In this document: in pieces, positions 9,526 to 19,797 of the stretch
How positions within the stretch are numbered: position 1 is the first letter of the stretch
Layout of the letters: every line of letters begins with the position of its first letter
From: Branchinecta lynchi
Lineage: Eukaryota; Arthropoda; Branchiopoda; Anostraca; Branchinectidae
Assembly (NCBI GenBank): GCA_023053575.1
Contig: JAKZAP010000003.1
Coordinates: forward strand, 8,966,561 to 9,030,560
Reading direction: 5' to 3'
DNA: 64,000 bases
Notes under the pieces: model-generated
The model's input: only the letters and a program-made list of their open reading frames with translations
What the model was told of the DNA's origin: nothing
Database searches by the model: none
Made by a program: the position numbers and the translations under genes

Positions 9526-10026
9526 CATTTTTGTCAATCAGTTCACTACTTATAAAATGTTTCCATCTCAAGGGCGTCTTCCCTTTTAAAACTATATATT
9601 TGTTTTTCACCATGAGACCCCATTTTGTGGGCCCTGGTATGTCTACGTGGCTCCGACAGTGGAGTCCTAGACTTCTAAATTATATTCGAAAAACTGTTTG
9701 TGGTTTATTGGTCACGGTACAAGTCCCTTGTGTAAAGTGCCATTATGCATTAACACTTAGCATGTTAGGTGTTCTGTTTTTCTGACGTTACGCATTAAAA
9801 GGTCATCCATATAATAAGAGCCGAAACACCGCTAAAAAAGATCTGGTGAGTTTTTTGTTTGTCATCATAATTTTAGAAAAGAAAGGAGATGCTTTTTTGG
9901 TAGGTTTTCAGCTCCTCGTGGCAATGCTTTTTATATATAACGTTTTAAAATCACAAGTGTTGTCCGTTGAAACTGCGCATCCTTGTGTTATCTGATATGA
10001 AACTTCTGACAGTGTACGATCTCTGT

Positions 10027-10200
10027 GGCGTGATTAGCGCGGTGTGGGGTTAGCGCTTGGCGTGGTTAGCGCGTGGAACCATATTTTGCCGAAAGTAGTG
10101 AAATTCGTTCTAGCCTTGACCCCAAGAAGCCAGAAGCCGTGACGTCAAGCTTAGCTATGACGGCAAATAGGGTGGAACATGAGCTTACTTTCATTCATTT
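10027..10200 (+). repeat. Family D repeat, copy 1 (partial)
   Basis: Shares with 14285-14580, 16190-16450 and 26830-27030 the blocks GTGACGTGATTGGC, TTAGCCCGTGG, CAGCCTTGACGCCAAGAAG and GTGACGTCA. It lies directly before the next ABCC exon, so the intron's polypyrimidine tract abuts it. Confidence 0.7.
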
Positions 10201-10205
10201 TGTAG

Positions 10206-10405
10206 GCACCGTTCGTGAGAACTTGGACCCGAACCTAGAGCACATGGACTCCGAGCTCTGGGTAGCTCTCAACAAAACCCATCTTTCCGGAGCCATACAT
10301 ATGCTGGGCGGACTCTCTGCAAATGTTGGAAATGGTGGCAAAATGTTGTCCATTGGACAGAAGCAGTTGCTGTGTCTGGCAAGAGCTATGCTTAGAAATG
10401 CAAAG
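10206..10405 (+). CDS. ABC transporter subfamily C, NBD2 exon with signature motif
   Basis: The acceptor is TTTTGTAG (ends 10205) and the donor AAG/GTAGGT. The exon completes the Gly codon begun at 3417 and reads TVRENLDPNLEHMDSELW, LSGAIHMLGGLSANVGNGGK, then LSIGQKQLLCLARAMLRNAK. LSIGQ is the ABC signature, which contacts the ATP held by the opposite NBD; ABCC proteins usually have LSVGQRQLLCLARA, so this is near canonical. The exon ends in phase 0. A family D repeat stops only a few bases upstream of the acceptor. Confidence 0.93.
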
Positions 10406-10624
10406 GTAGGTGATTATCATTATTGTCCTTTGAAGGAACATGAGCAAGGGACAGATGCGACACCTGTCTCGTGTTTTGTGTATTCAGCGATATAAATATT
10501 CAATAGAATAGTATTTATTTTTACGTTTATATTCATAAAATAAAATAAAAGTTGTCTTAGTTTATGTATTTATTAGTACTGTATTTATAACCAGATCGTG
10601 GTCCAGCAAAAAAAAAACAAATTA

Positions 10625-12018
10625 TAATAATAATAATAATATTTCATTATTACCCACTTACATCAAAAAGATTAATAGTGGAGTATAAACTTGAAGAAGG
10701 AAAACAAAAAAAAACGGAAAAAGGCGTAAAACAACTACTAAAGTCAACAAAACATTAATCAAACAAACGGATCAGACCGTGGTGAGGCGACAAAGGCCGA
10801 TACGCTGTTTCTGAGAGCTTTTTGTGTAGATCAGTCAGCTTCTCAGTAATATTCGGAAGATACAACTTTTTAACTATCTTTCGATTCTTGTACCACAGAG
10901 GAAGATAGAGAAGAAATTTACAGAATCGGAAGTAAGAAGATCGAATATCGCTAATGTTTTTTTTCTTTAATAGGGTAAAGCCCAGAAAGGTAAAGAACAG
11001 AATGATCGGAGAAAATAGAGTAAAGCTTACCAAGGGCAACACGATTGTATTACCCTTGATTGGCTACAATTTTTAGAGTAACCAATCTGTATTTTCACTC
11101 TAGCATCCCGGACAGCGCGCTCCCGCAGAGTTTTAAGGTTTTTTGTAAGTGTAATACCCAACCACCGGATCGAATCTACATGAGGGATAGAGAAATTTTG
11201 AGAACTTAGAGGTCTAGTAGAAGAAGGAACGTTGAAAGAAAGATACTCGCATTTATCATCATTAAGCGAAAGACCGATTTTAGTAAAAGAAGAAGAAACT
11301 TTATGAACCATCTGCGAAAGACTGAGTTTAGACCGGCTAATTAGAAGGATGTCATCAGCATAAGCAAGGTAGGAGATATCACTCAAACCAACAAAACACA
11401 TAGAAGAAATATTCTCAAGAATACCAGAAATACAAAATTTAAAAATACTAGGAGATAACACTCCACCCTGCCGTACGCCCCGACGAACGAGAACATTAGA
11501 AGATGAAAGGGCACCATTAGTTAAAAATCACAGAAAGGTTAATACCATGACTGTAAAGAGAGTAAAGAGCCTGACTATGTACAACACTATCGAAAGCCTT
11601 GGAAAGATCAAGAGCACAAATATGAAGACCATAAACTTTAGCCGAAGCATCTTTAAGAAGGGAAGTAAGAGCACGGTGAGCCTGCTGGCAACCAAAGCCA
11701 ACCTAAAAACCAAAGTGATTCTCCCCAAAATTAGCATTAATGCTTATGAAAAGAAGTAAGATATACTCAAGGATTTTACTAAAATTACAAGCAACCGTAA
11801 TAGGCCTGTAAGAAGAACAATCCAGCGGAGTCTTACCTCGCTTAAGTGCAGAGGTGACAGTTCCACACAAAAAGCTATCAGGAACAAGGGAGCAACATAG
11901 GCACGTTTGGGAAAACAACTGTAAATGGAAAAACAAAAACGGGCAATTTATTTTTAGATGACAAGCACTGATACCGTCAACATCCAAAGAGCTTGATTTC
12001 AGTTTCTTAACAGAAGCA
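10625..12018 (-). pseudogene. 5'-truncated, frameshifted LINE remnant
   Basis: On the minus strand, in order: SSLDVDGISACHLK and DCSSYRPITVACNFSKI (RT fingers, about 11790-12010), a frameshifted palm segment, YLAYADDILLISRSK (motif C, about 11340-11370), and a C-terminal tail ending HHGLIRLFD at 10755. Several frame breaks separate these. The tail is (TAA)n near 10625-10641. The element joins a family C repeat at about 12018, which marks the truncation. It is related to, but distinct from, the intact LINE at 4.6-8.9 kb. Confidence 0.8.
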
Positions 12019-12560
12019 ATTACCCGGAATCCGGCGAAAACCGGAAAATTTGTGAAAAGTAAAAATTTGATATGAAGTTGATTGGAGGTTCTATTCAGGG
12101 ACAAGGAAACGTGCTGAGTCCGAATATGGAAATTATTTTCTCTCTGGACAATTAGTTCGGCCGGAATCCGGCCAAAACCGAAGAATTTGATAAAAGTAAA
12201 AGTTTTATTTAAATTTGAAAAGATGTTCGATTTGCCGGTAAGTAGACATGCTGAATTCGCATATGATAATCATTTTCTCACCGGATGTATGGATCGCTCG
12301 GAATCAGGCTGAAACCGGAAAATTTGTTGAAAGTAAAAGTTTAATCTAAAGTTGATTAGAGGTTGGATGTAGGGGTAAGGAGGCATGCTGAATTTGTTTT
12401 GGAGCTTTATTTTTTCGCCAGGAAATTGTCAGAAGTAAGGCAGGAAGTTTCGATCTGCTTCGCCAAAATAGATATGACTTAAAGGGGTAAACACACATGC
12501 TGAATCCACATCTGAATTTGGTTTTCTAATATGATTAGCTATTTGGCCTTAATCTGTTTC
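12018..12560 (-). repeat. Family C tandem repeat, reverse orientation
   Basis: Three to four diverged units about 138 bp apart, each with CCGGAATCCGGC, AAACCGGAAAATTTG and AAAGTAAAAGTTT blocks. The same units occur in forward orientation at 32.1 and 33.0-33.7 kb and at the very end of the window. Confidence 0.7.
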
Positions 12561-12990
12561 TAAATTTTAATAGTAAAAGTGTTCAAGGAGTCTGGCGAAG
12601 ACTGGATCTGGCGAAGACGAGACCCAATTGTCTGGATCAAATTTGAACTGTTGGGATCCCATCGAAACCATTGGTCTTGTTCTCACCGGACAAGTGTGAG
12701 CGGTAATAGGTCTTGCCAGCCTACTGTATTTTTGTGTGAGTGATAATAGGTTTCTGGTGCAGGATATCTGCCTTCCAACAAGGGCATTCTGTGTCATCTG
12801 CCGGCTCTATAGTGCTGTTTAACATTGCAAGATAGGGGAACCATTTGCATGATAAATCACCATTGCTTATTGAGATAAATAACCATTGCTTATTGCAGAG
12901 ACAACCGGAAAAGAGTTTTGGTCTCCACTGTAATATGACAGTATTCGTGCACATTCGTTATATTTTGGATGAGGAAAGTCCGAAAAATTA
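12561..12990. other. ABCC intron, no feature recognised
   Basis: No exon, RNA or repeat boundary could be supported here. Confidence 0.3.
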
Positions 12991-13250
12991 CAGACCATCC
13001 CTTATTATTCCTAACCATTCCGGAATATTCCTAACCGTTCCGGATTATTCTGACCATTTTGGATTGTTCCTGACCATTCTTGATTATTCCTGACCATTCC
13101 GGATTATTCCTGACCATTCCGGATTATTCCTAATCATTCCGGATTATTCCTAACTATTCCGGATTATTTCTAACCATTACGGATTATTCCTAACCATTCC
13201 GGATTAATCCTGACCATTCCGGACTATTCCTGACCATTCCGGATTTTCCT
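12991..13250 (+). repeat. Minisatellite, about 20-bp unit
   Basis: About a dozen tandem copies of a CCATTCCGGATTATTCCTGA-like unit, diverging at single bases. It lies within the ABCC intron. Confidence 0.85.
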
Positions 13251-14094
13251 TCGGGAAATGTCCGGGAGAGTCGTCGACCCCTCGGGCCCATCATCATTTT
13301 TCCTTCAGGGGTTTTGCCTACAATAGAATTTCTAGCGCCCTTAAAGTGTGCATCATCATAGCCAAGCGCAAAAATAAAGTTCTTTCCACCAAATAATACA
13401 TTCTCGTGATTTCAAGCGGCACATGATAATTCTTATCTCAAGGGTTTTGCTTAGAATCAGAACAAACCCATGAAGTGGCAAATTCTTTCGTTCATCCTCT
13501 AACCCAGCCTTTCAAGTGCCATTTCAGCTTCTAGCTCTTCTTTTCTGCATTTGCAGTTATACCCGCATGTATGATCTACTAAGATTACTAGGAATAATGA
13601 ATCAATCAATGTATTTACGTCGTTAAATTATACACTCATAGGCCATTAAAATAACACTAATAAGACAGGACTACGATGGTGGTGGGACTAAGACAGGACT
13701 ACAGCATATATATATAGTTATTTCAGCGATTGAACGGCTCAGGGGAATAGCAATAACGGTAAATGCAGTAGAAATGGTCGGAGCGACATTCTGTATTCTG
13801 ATCTGAAGTCGGATTTTCGAAGACTTGGACCATCCGCAACAGAATTAACAATCGCTTTGCGTCTCGTTAAAGATTCGGAAATATTTTCTAAGAACATCTG
13901 ACGAGCAGAGAGGAACGTCGGTTATATGCAAATAGATTACGAAATGCATCGTTAAAACAGACCTTAAGTTTACGTATCGTCGTCTGAAGAATTATCAAAA
14001 AGTGGATTTGCCTGGTCGAGCAGATGAGAAAAGAATAAATATCTGTTCGTGCTGTTTCTGAATGATTTCTCATCCATGTATATATTCATTTCAG
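13251..14094. other. ABCC intron, no gene
   Basis: A LINE-tail-like ATCAATCAATGTATTTACG stretch occurs near 13601. Nothing else is supported up to the acceptor at 14093-14094. Confidence 0.35.
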
Positions 14095-14234
14095 ATCGTA
14101 TGTGTTGACGAAGCGACGGCGAATTGTGACGGCGAAACAGACCGTCTCATCCAACATGCCTTACGTTCTGTCTTCAAAAATTCAACCGTCTTTACTATTG
14201 CTCATAGGCTGCATACCGTCCTTGATTCAGATAG
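14095..14234 (+). CDS. ABC transporter subfamily C, NBD2 exon with Walker B and H-loop
   Basis: The acceptor is TTTCAG (ends 14094) and the donor AG/GTGAGT. It reads IVCVDEATANCDGETDR, then LIQHALRSVFKNSTVF, then TIAHRLHTVLDSDR. VCVDE is Walker B with the catalytic Glu, ANCD the D-loop position, and AHRL the H-loop with its switch histidine. ABCC NBD2 usually reads LDEATAAVD, so the D-loop NCD is a variant but the key acids and His are kept. The exon ends in phase 2 (AG), completed by G at 19683 to Arg. Confidence 0.94.
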
Positions 14235-14284
14235 GTGAGTCCCATCGGCTTGAAAGGTTCGCAGGATAGTCTGATACCCTTCTA

Positions 14285-14580
14285 ACAACAGTAATTATTA
14301 GTTACTATTTTCGTTCCAACCTCGTGAAAAGTTACCACGCTGACCGTTCCAACCATCTCGAAATAGTAACTTTGCTTGCCACGCTCGAGAGGGTAGTAAG
14401 CGTGGTAACTATGAATCTCTGTGACGTGATTGGCCGGATTAACCCGTGGCTTGAAATTTGCCGAAAATAGAGAAATGCATTCCAGCCTTGACGCCAAGAA
14501 GCCAAAATCCGTGACGTCATGCGTAGTAACTACGATAAGTAGGTTGGAACACGGTATCCGTATATGACTAAGTCCGAAAC
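14285..14580 (+). repeat. Family D repeat, copy 2
   Basis: Nearly full copy, bounded by GTTCCAACC and GGTTGGAAC, which are inverted and could be short TIRs. It contains GTGACGTGATTGGCCGGATT and CAGCCTTGACGCCAAGAAGC. Related copies lie at 10.0, 16.2 and 26.8 kb. A MITE-like nature is inferred. Confidence 0.65.
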
Positions 14581-14652
14581 ACGCCACTGAACCTCGGGAA
14601 GATCGAGAAACGTCACCCAAAAGAATACTCAAATTTAATTCAAATTCTGTGT

Positions 14653-15345
14653 CAACCAGTCATACAAAAATCCTCAATTTTCGGGCATGGTACCCCTGTG
14701 AAATTTGGTTTAACTGAGACTGGTTACATACCTAAATAGGGTGTTCTTTCTGTCCCAGATCAAAAGATACCGGATTTTACTTTTTATCCAACCTCATTTT
14801 CCAATTTACAAAATGTTAGATCACTTCCAAGGTACAAAGAGTTTTTGGAGGCCACTTCTCTTCTAGTGGGTTTATCCTATCCTTTTTCAGAAAATTGCTG
14901 CTAGGTAGCATGGATGAGGCAAGCTTTTCAATCTGTTCACTGGAGTAAATATTTCCTTTAGATTGTTTGCCTTTTATTGTATTTATTTTGAGTGATTTTT
15001 TTTTTTACTTTTTTTTTACTATGACTTTTGACTTTTTGACAACATGGAAAAGGATTGAGTAACCTAGTGGCAACTACATGAAAAAGGATAGAGTAAACCC
15101 ACTGGGAAAGAAGTGGCCTCCACAAAACTCCTGTATCTTGGAAGTGCTCTGACATTTTGAAAACTGGAAAATGAGGTTGGATAGAAAGTGAAATCAGGTA
15201 TCTTGATCTACGACAGGAAGAAGACCCTATTTAGGTATGTAGCCAGTGTCAGTTTAACCAAATTTCACAGGGGTACCATGCCCAGACGTTGGGGCACCAT
15301 GACCAAAAATTGAGGATTTGTGTATGACTGGTGTCAACCAATCAA
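14653..15345. mobile_element. Fold-back element, about 690 bp
   Basis: Left arm 14653-14893 and right arm about 15065-15345 are inverted copies. Paired blocks, written for the left arm, are CAGTCATAC, AAATCCTCAATTTT, CATGGTACCCCTGTGAAAT, CCTAAATAGGGT, CCAACCTCATTTTCCA and GGAGGCCACTTCT. The right arm has an extra about 20-bp near-duplicate of GGGGTACCATG. The loop is about 170 bp and AT-rich. No ORF. Confidence 0.8.
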
Positions 15346-15464
15346 CAACGTTTGTTGCTTGTCGCGCCAGTGACGTTTCTGGCTCTTCGGTAGGCACATG
15401 GCGATTTTTCTTCGACACGGCGAGTTAGTCATCAAGAGTATTGCAGGTTCGTGTCTTCCAGCAA

Positions 15465-15508
15465 CAGCCTGAAGAGGACCGTTGCCTAGAAGAACCAAAA
15501 TATTGCTG
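15465..15508 (+). ncRNA. Hammerhead-like motif, mutated
   Basis: CAGC (helix I), CTGAAGA (core, fits CUGANGA), helix II GG.CC hairpin, AAA in place of GAA, ATAT (helix III), T at the cleavage position, GCTG (helix I). The core is kept but the invariant G12 is lost, so it is likely dead. It faces a second degenerate copy at 15810-15853 on the other strand. Confidence 0.45.
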
Positions 15509-15809
15509 AAGAATATCCTAGCTAACTTATTCGTTTTGAGTATTTTGTATTATTCCCAGTCAGCTTGGGTTAAAGGAGGTATTGATTCGTGAAAGCACTG
15601 TCTAAAGTTTGATAACATTTAACACATGTTTGCGCATGCTTTTGTTAAGTGTTATGAGAATAAATCTGCTATGGCCCTTCTAAGCGTTATGCTTCGAGAC
15701 AAAACTTCTGTTATGACCTATTTATCCAAATACTCCTTGAGTCCAAGCTGACTAGGAAATATATATGCAAACGATGCATAAAACGGTTACGTCAGCTACG
15801 ATGCTTTGG

Positions 15810-15853
15810 TGGCGATATTTCGGCCCTTCTTGCAAGGTTCCTTGTTAGGCTCT
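15810..15853 (-). ncRNA. Strongly degenerate hammerhead-like motif
   Basis: On the minus strand GAAATATC (GAA, ATAT, C) is intact, but the upstream core reads CTAACAA instead of CTGANGA and helix I is weak. The flank GTAGCTGACGTAACCGTTTTAT is shared with the other copies, which confirms the family. Confidence 0.35.
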
Positions 15854-15957
15854 CGAATGTCAGGGAGAACGTTGGAGATGAAACGGAACTGCAATCTTCT
15901 ATGTGTTAAGTTTCGTGAAAGGTAACATTTCGAAGGGACAATATATATATGCTCATA

Positions 15958-16012
15958 AGTTTAACACAAGGATGCGCAGAATTTGTTATCAAACCTCTGA
16001 CACTGTGGTAAA
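15958..16012 (+). repeat. Solo end of the 9219-10016 TIR family
   Basis: AACACAAGGATGCGCAG and CTCTGACACTGT match the inner and outer parts of that element's terminal repeat in order. No opposite end was found. Confidence 0.5.
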
Positions 16013-16189
16013 TAAAGTAACAACAAAAACCGCGAGTGCCCAAACCGCGCCGTTTGGAGCCGTTTAAACCAAAATTGCGACTGAAAAAAACGCGACGCTA
16101 AATACCGTCGAAGCGAAAACCGCGACATGCAGGTACTGGAAGAGGACAAAGTGTCTCGAGATACTATTAGCCGTAGAGCATGTTCCAAC

Positions 16190-16450
16190 CTTTTAATAAT
16201 AGTAACTACTAGTTACTATTTTCATTCCAACCTTGTGAAAATATACTACGCTGACCATTCCAACCTCGTAGTTCCAACAAGTAGTAACTAATAGCAAATA
16301 TTTGCCTACCACGCCCGGAAGCGCATTAAGCGTGTTAACTACGAATCTCCGTGACGTGATTGGCCCGATTAGCCCGTGGCACGATATTTTGCTGAACAGA
16401 TAGAAAATACGATCCAGCCTTGACGCCAAGAAGACAATAGGCATGGATTG
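16190..16450 (+). repeat. Family D repeat, copy 3
   Basis: Aligns with copy 2 through GTAACTACTAGTTACTATTT, CATTCCAACC, GTGACGTGATTGGCCCGATT and CAGCCTTGACGCCAAGAAG. It is truncated before the right-hand GGTTGGAAC. Confidence 0.65.
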
Positions 16451-16511
16451 CTACTTTACTAAAATAAAATTCCCTACCCCATGAGCAAAAAAGTACAACA
16501 AAAGAAGAATG

Positions 16512-16547
16512 ATAGATAGATAGATAGACAAATAGATAGATAGATAA

Positions 16548-16586
<39 letters not shown>
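16512..16586 (+). repeat. (GATA)n microsatellite
   Basis: Uninterrupted to slightly interrupted GATA repeats, about 18 units. Confidence 0.95.
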
Positions 16587-17636
16587 TAATTTAATATTCA
16601 GTCCTACCTACTAAATTCAATATTCAAGTCCTACCTACAAAAATTTTATGTTCGAAAAAGTTATAATAGTTAACATACCTCCATCTCGGTTCATATCAGA
16701 ATAACAACCTCGACGGCGGTTTAAAAATATCAACCTCGCGTTAGGCTCGTAGATATGTTCAATGACCGTCTCGGTGTTATTTTCCGATATCAACTTCGAT
16801 GTCTGAAGTTAACCTTTAATAGCCAACTGATTCAAGGTTGCCCATCCTGGCACAAACTTTGAGTTCCAAATATTTTATTATCAATTTTTAAAGTGCTTCT
16901 TTTTCTTCTTGTATGATTATGCAGGTGTGAACGCCGTCTATTTGGTTTAGTTACGTTCTGCTGAGCAAACGAAAGGAATACCAGATGGCAGTTAAGAGCA
17001 AAGTAACAGCAAGTTTTCAGACAAATAGTGGCAGATTCAAATATATAACGGATTAACTATTGGCAAGTTTTTTGCATCTAAAGTTGCGTTGTGCAGATTT
17101 TAGTCTTTTCTTCGGCGACCGTTCAGTGTTAGGCGACGTTCACATAAGGATACCTCAAGCTGTATTCGCAAAACTCCACTTGTACACATCTTTGTGTCAC
17201 TGCAGAAATCGGCTGCAAAATTCCCGAGACCAATAATTTTATTCGCTAAACTCCACTTATACACATCGTTGTAGAACCAATGCTTTTGCAAGCTTAAACG
17301 CGTGCCCCTAAAACATTGTTCAAATAGGTGTGTATTATACCTTCTACGCGTCCTTCTTCAAATTGAGGTTTCAGGTTCTTATACAAGTAAAGTTTCAGCA
17401 GAGGAGAACGGCTTAGTTAGATGTGGCAACCCATGGCTATGTTCCTTTCTTCTAAGGGATTGGTGGAGGCGATCTGATTGGCTTTGCGTAACACAAAGTC
17501 GAGCCAAGGTCTATTCTCCTTCTGCAGCTTATTACAGCGCGCCTGAGGAAAACACGAAACTGCAGACGCCGTATTACACCTATATGAACAACGAATACGA
17601 TCAGAGGCCTTACTAGCCAAAATGTTTGGGGGGGGG
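16587..17636. other. ABCC last intron, no gene
   Basis: Positions 17096-17175 repeat at 22474-22550 (TTCTTCGGNGANCGTTCA, GACGTTCACATAAG). Nothing else is recognised. Confidence 0.4.
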
Positions 17637-18845
17637 GGGGGGGGGGCAAGGCATTTACCGACTGGCTGTTAATTTCTACCGACTGGTTTTGCAGAAAAAT
17701 TCATGAAGAAAACGACTGTTTTCATGAAGAAAACGACTGTTTTCATGAAGAAAACGACAGTTTTCATGAAGAAAACGACAGTTTTCATGAAGAAAACGAC
17801 AGTTTTGAAAAAAAGTCGACTGATTTTCAGAACAAGAGCTACGAGCTCATATGGCACTTGTTACGAGTAGGCACGGCTCGGTTATGTAAATGATATATCT
17901 AGTGTTTGCTAGGTGTCGTCCCACCAAGTTTCATCTCGATCCCTCCACTCATAGAGTTTTCCAATATTTCCGGTTCTCCCCTCCAGCTCCCCCCAAAAGT
18001 CACCGGATCTGGTCCGGATTTTAAGTGGGTCGTCTGAGGCATGATGTTTTTCCAAATAGCAAGTTTCATCGAGATCCGGTCACCCGTTCAAAAGTTATAA
18101 ATACCTCAAGATTCCGGATTCCCCCTCCCTCCACTCCCCCGACAGTGCCCGAATCGGCTCGGTCATGTCAATGATGTATCTAGTGTTTGCTAGGTGTCTT
18201 CCCACCAAGTTTCATCTCGATCCCTCCACTCATAGCGTTTCCCAAGATTTCCGGTTGCCCCCTCCAGCTCCCCCCAAAGTCACCGGATCCGGTCCGGTAG
18301 GTGTCTTCCCACCAAGTTTCATCTCGATCCCTCCACTCATAGCGTTTTCCAATATTTCCGGTTCTCCCCTCCAGCTCCCCCCAAAAGTCACCGGATCCGG
18401 TCCGGATTTTAAGTGGGTCGTCTGAGGCATGAGGTCGTTCCAAATATCAAGTTTCATCGAGATCCGATCACCCGTTCAAAAGTTAAAAATACCTCAAGAT
18501 TCCGGACTCCCCCTCCCTCCACTCCCCCCACGGTGCTCGGATCGGGGAAGTGACTATTTCCAACTTAATCATTTGGGGTCCCTGATACGCCTGCCAAGTT
18601 TTATCGTCCTAACTTATGTGGAAGTGCCCGAACTAGCAAAACCTGGACAGACCGACAGACCGACGGACGGACAGTAATTGCGATCGCTATATGGCACTTG
18701 GCCGAAGGGCAAGTGCCATAAAAACCGACTGTTTTCATGAAAAAAATCAATTGTTTTGACGAAAAATCGCATTGCTTCGCGCAGAGAGTCAGTTATTTTT
18801 TTACCGAATGGCCGACAAGATTGGAGGGGGCGTCCCCCCCCCCTC
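17637..18845 (+). repeat. Family G repeat split by a family A insertion
   Basis: The left piece 17637-17829 opens with poly-G and contains five copies of a 21-bp unit CATGAAGAAAACGACWGTTTT. The right piece 18721-18845 resumes with ACCGACTGTTTTCATGAAAA and ends in poly-C. A similar unit lies at 38284-38530. The family A element at 17830-18720 sits between the halves. Confidence 0.65.
17830..18720 (+). mobile_element. Family A element, Helentron/HINE-like, copy 1
   Basis: The left end is ACAAGAGCT..AGCTCATATGGCACTTG. The right end is a hairpin with stem TATGGCACTTG / CAAGTGCCATA and a 9-nt loop, followed by AAAA. The body is pyrimidine-rich modules with AAGTTTCATC, CACCGGATCCGGTCCGG and CCCCCTCCCTCCACTCCCC, part of it tandemly duplicated, then a GACAGACCGACGGACGG stretch. 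Asymmetric inverted ends, a terminal stem-loop and internal tandem repeats resemble non-autonomous Helentrons; this is inference. Confidence 0.6.
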
Positions 18846-18979
18846 CCCGTCGTGACGGCCCTGTATACGATTACTGTTAACGAATGTTTCTAATGCATAT
18901 GTTATGTATTCCGAGTAAAGCCGACGGTGTATTTTATTATTTGTCTGGCCGGAAATATTGTTGACACACTATGATCTCA

Positions 18980-19065
18980 ATGAATGAATGAATTGATTTA
19001 TTACATGCAGCCTACGCGTAAGGCATTTGCACAGTATACAGACAAAATAAGTAAATAAATGCTTA
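18980..19065 (-). repeat. LINE 3'-tail-like fragment
   Basis: TGAATGAATGAATTGATTTATTACA followed by sequence resembling a non-LTR 3' end on the minus strand. No coding part remains. Confidence 0.4.
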
Positions 19066-19074
19066 AAGTAAGTA

Positions 19075-19545
19075 AGTAAGTGTATTTATAACCACAGAAT
19101 GTTTTACAACATAAGAGTGTGGAGTAGAAGAGATAAATTGAAATAAAAAGAAAAGAACAAAAGGCAACAAGAAAATAACATACAAACAGACAATACGCAT
19201 CAACTATCAGCCAAAAAGTCTAATCAGTCGGTGATTCGGCAACAGACGTAGACAAGACTTCTGACGGAAATCAGAATGCAAATCTTGCAGCCGTGACAAA
19301 ATGTCAGTAGCTCCGTAAGATTTAATAATCTTAGAATTACTGTGGGACCTTGGCAGATACAGAAGAAACTTACAGTAACGGAAATAATCTATCCTTATTC
19401 TGGATAGATCCCGTTTATCAAAAATATCAAACAGACCAACCGAGAAAAGCACAGACGGGTCGCAAAAAGAAGCATAAAATTTTGCTAGAGCTGTTCTTCT
19501 GAACTTGCCCCGATTTGCTACAATCTTCGCGTACCCTATTTAAGA
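19075..19545 (-). pseudogene. LINE 3' fragment
   Basis: On the minus strand the reading ends RIDYFRYCKFLLYLPRS...NHRLIRLFG (stop at 19207). It is homologous to the C-terminus at 10755-11042 (YFRFCKFLLYLPLW, HHGLIRLFD). The tail is (CTTA)n at 19068-19084. It is 5'-truncated. Confidence 0.75.
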
Positions 19546-19682
19546 AGATCTGCGATATGAATAGTTTACTAGCTGACTAGGTTGGAAAATCCTTATAGGA
19601 AGAACTTCGGAATAGTTGTAGCGGAAGGTTGCCCTCGAGATTTTCGAATACCGACAGATGATTATTGTTTTTATTTCCTTAG

Positions 19683-19797
19683 GGTCATGGTAATGAGTGC
19701 TGGAAGGATCGTCGAGTTCGATACACCAACAGATCTTCTCTCTGACTCTGAGTCGGAATTCGCCATGCTTGCAATGGAGGCTGGGATCTCGTCGTAG
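19683..19797 (+). CDS. ABC transporter subfamily C, terminal exon
   Basis: The acceptor is TTTCCTTAG (ends 19682). G plus the preceding AG gives Arg, then VMVMSAGRIVEFDTPTDLL, SDSESEFAMLAMEAGISS and a TAG stop at 19795-19797. In ABCC proteins this is the last NBD2 strand (D..V.VMD.G.V.E.D.P..L) and the short C-terminal tail. The five exons together give a complete NBD2 with Walker A, Q-loop, signature, Walker B, D-loop and H-loop. The previous intron is 5.4 kb. Confidence 0.92.

Larger units (their letters stand above)
9283..9560. repeat. Palindrome with tRNA-like arms
   Basis: The arms read TTTTATAAGTAGTGAACTGA, then a tRNA-like sequence, and the same in reverse on the other side. Arms are about 105 bp, separated by about 60 bp. 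Each arm carries one tRNA-Thr-like sequence, with 3' ends pointing outward. Confidence 0.8.
9219..10016. mobile_element. Non-autonomous TIR element, about 800 bp
   Basis: The ends are inverted repeats of about 60 bp: TACACTGTCAGAAGTTTCAT on the left (9219) and its complement on the right (to 10016), followed inward by AACAAGGATGCGCA-like and TTTCAAC blocks on both sides. No transposase is present. The left part carries a nested tRNA-like palindrome (9283-9560). A solo, diverged end of the same family lies at about 15958-16012. No clear target duplication was identified. Confidence 0.75.

Noticed and set aside
13005..13250. CRISPR-like spacing of short repeats
   Set aside because: Units are directly adjacent 20-bp minisatellite copies with no unique spacers, in a eukaryotic intron.
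18165..18677. Proline-rich frames in both directions in the family A element
   Set aside because: They arise from pyrimidine-rich repeat modules; no conserved domain, and frames are not kept between copies.
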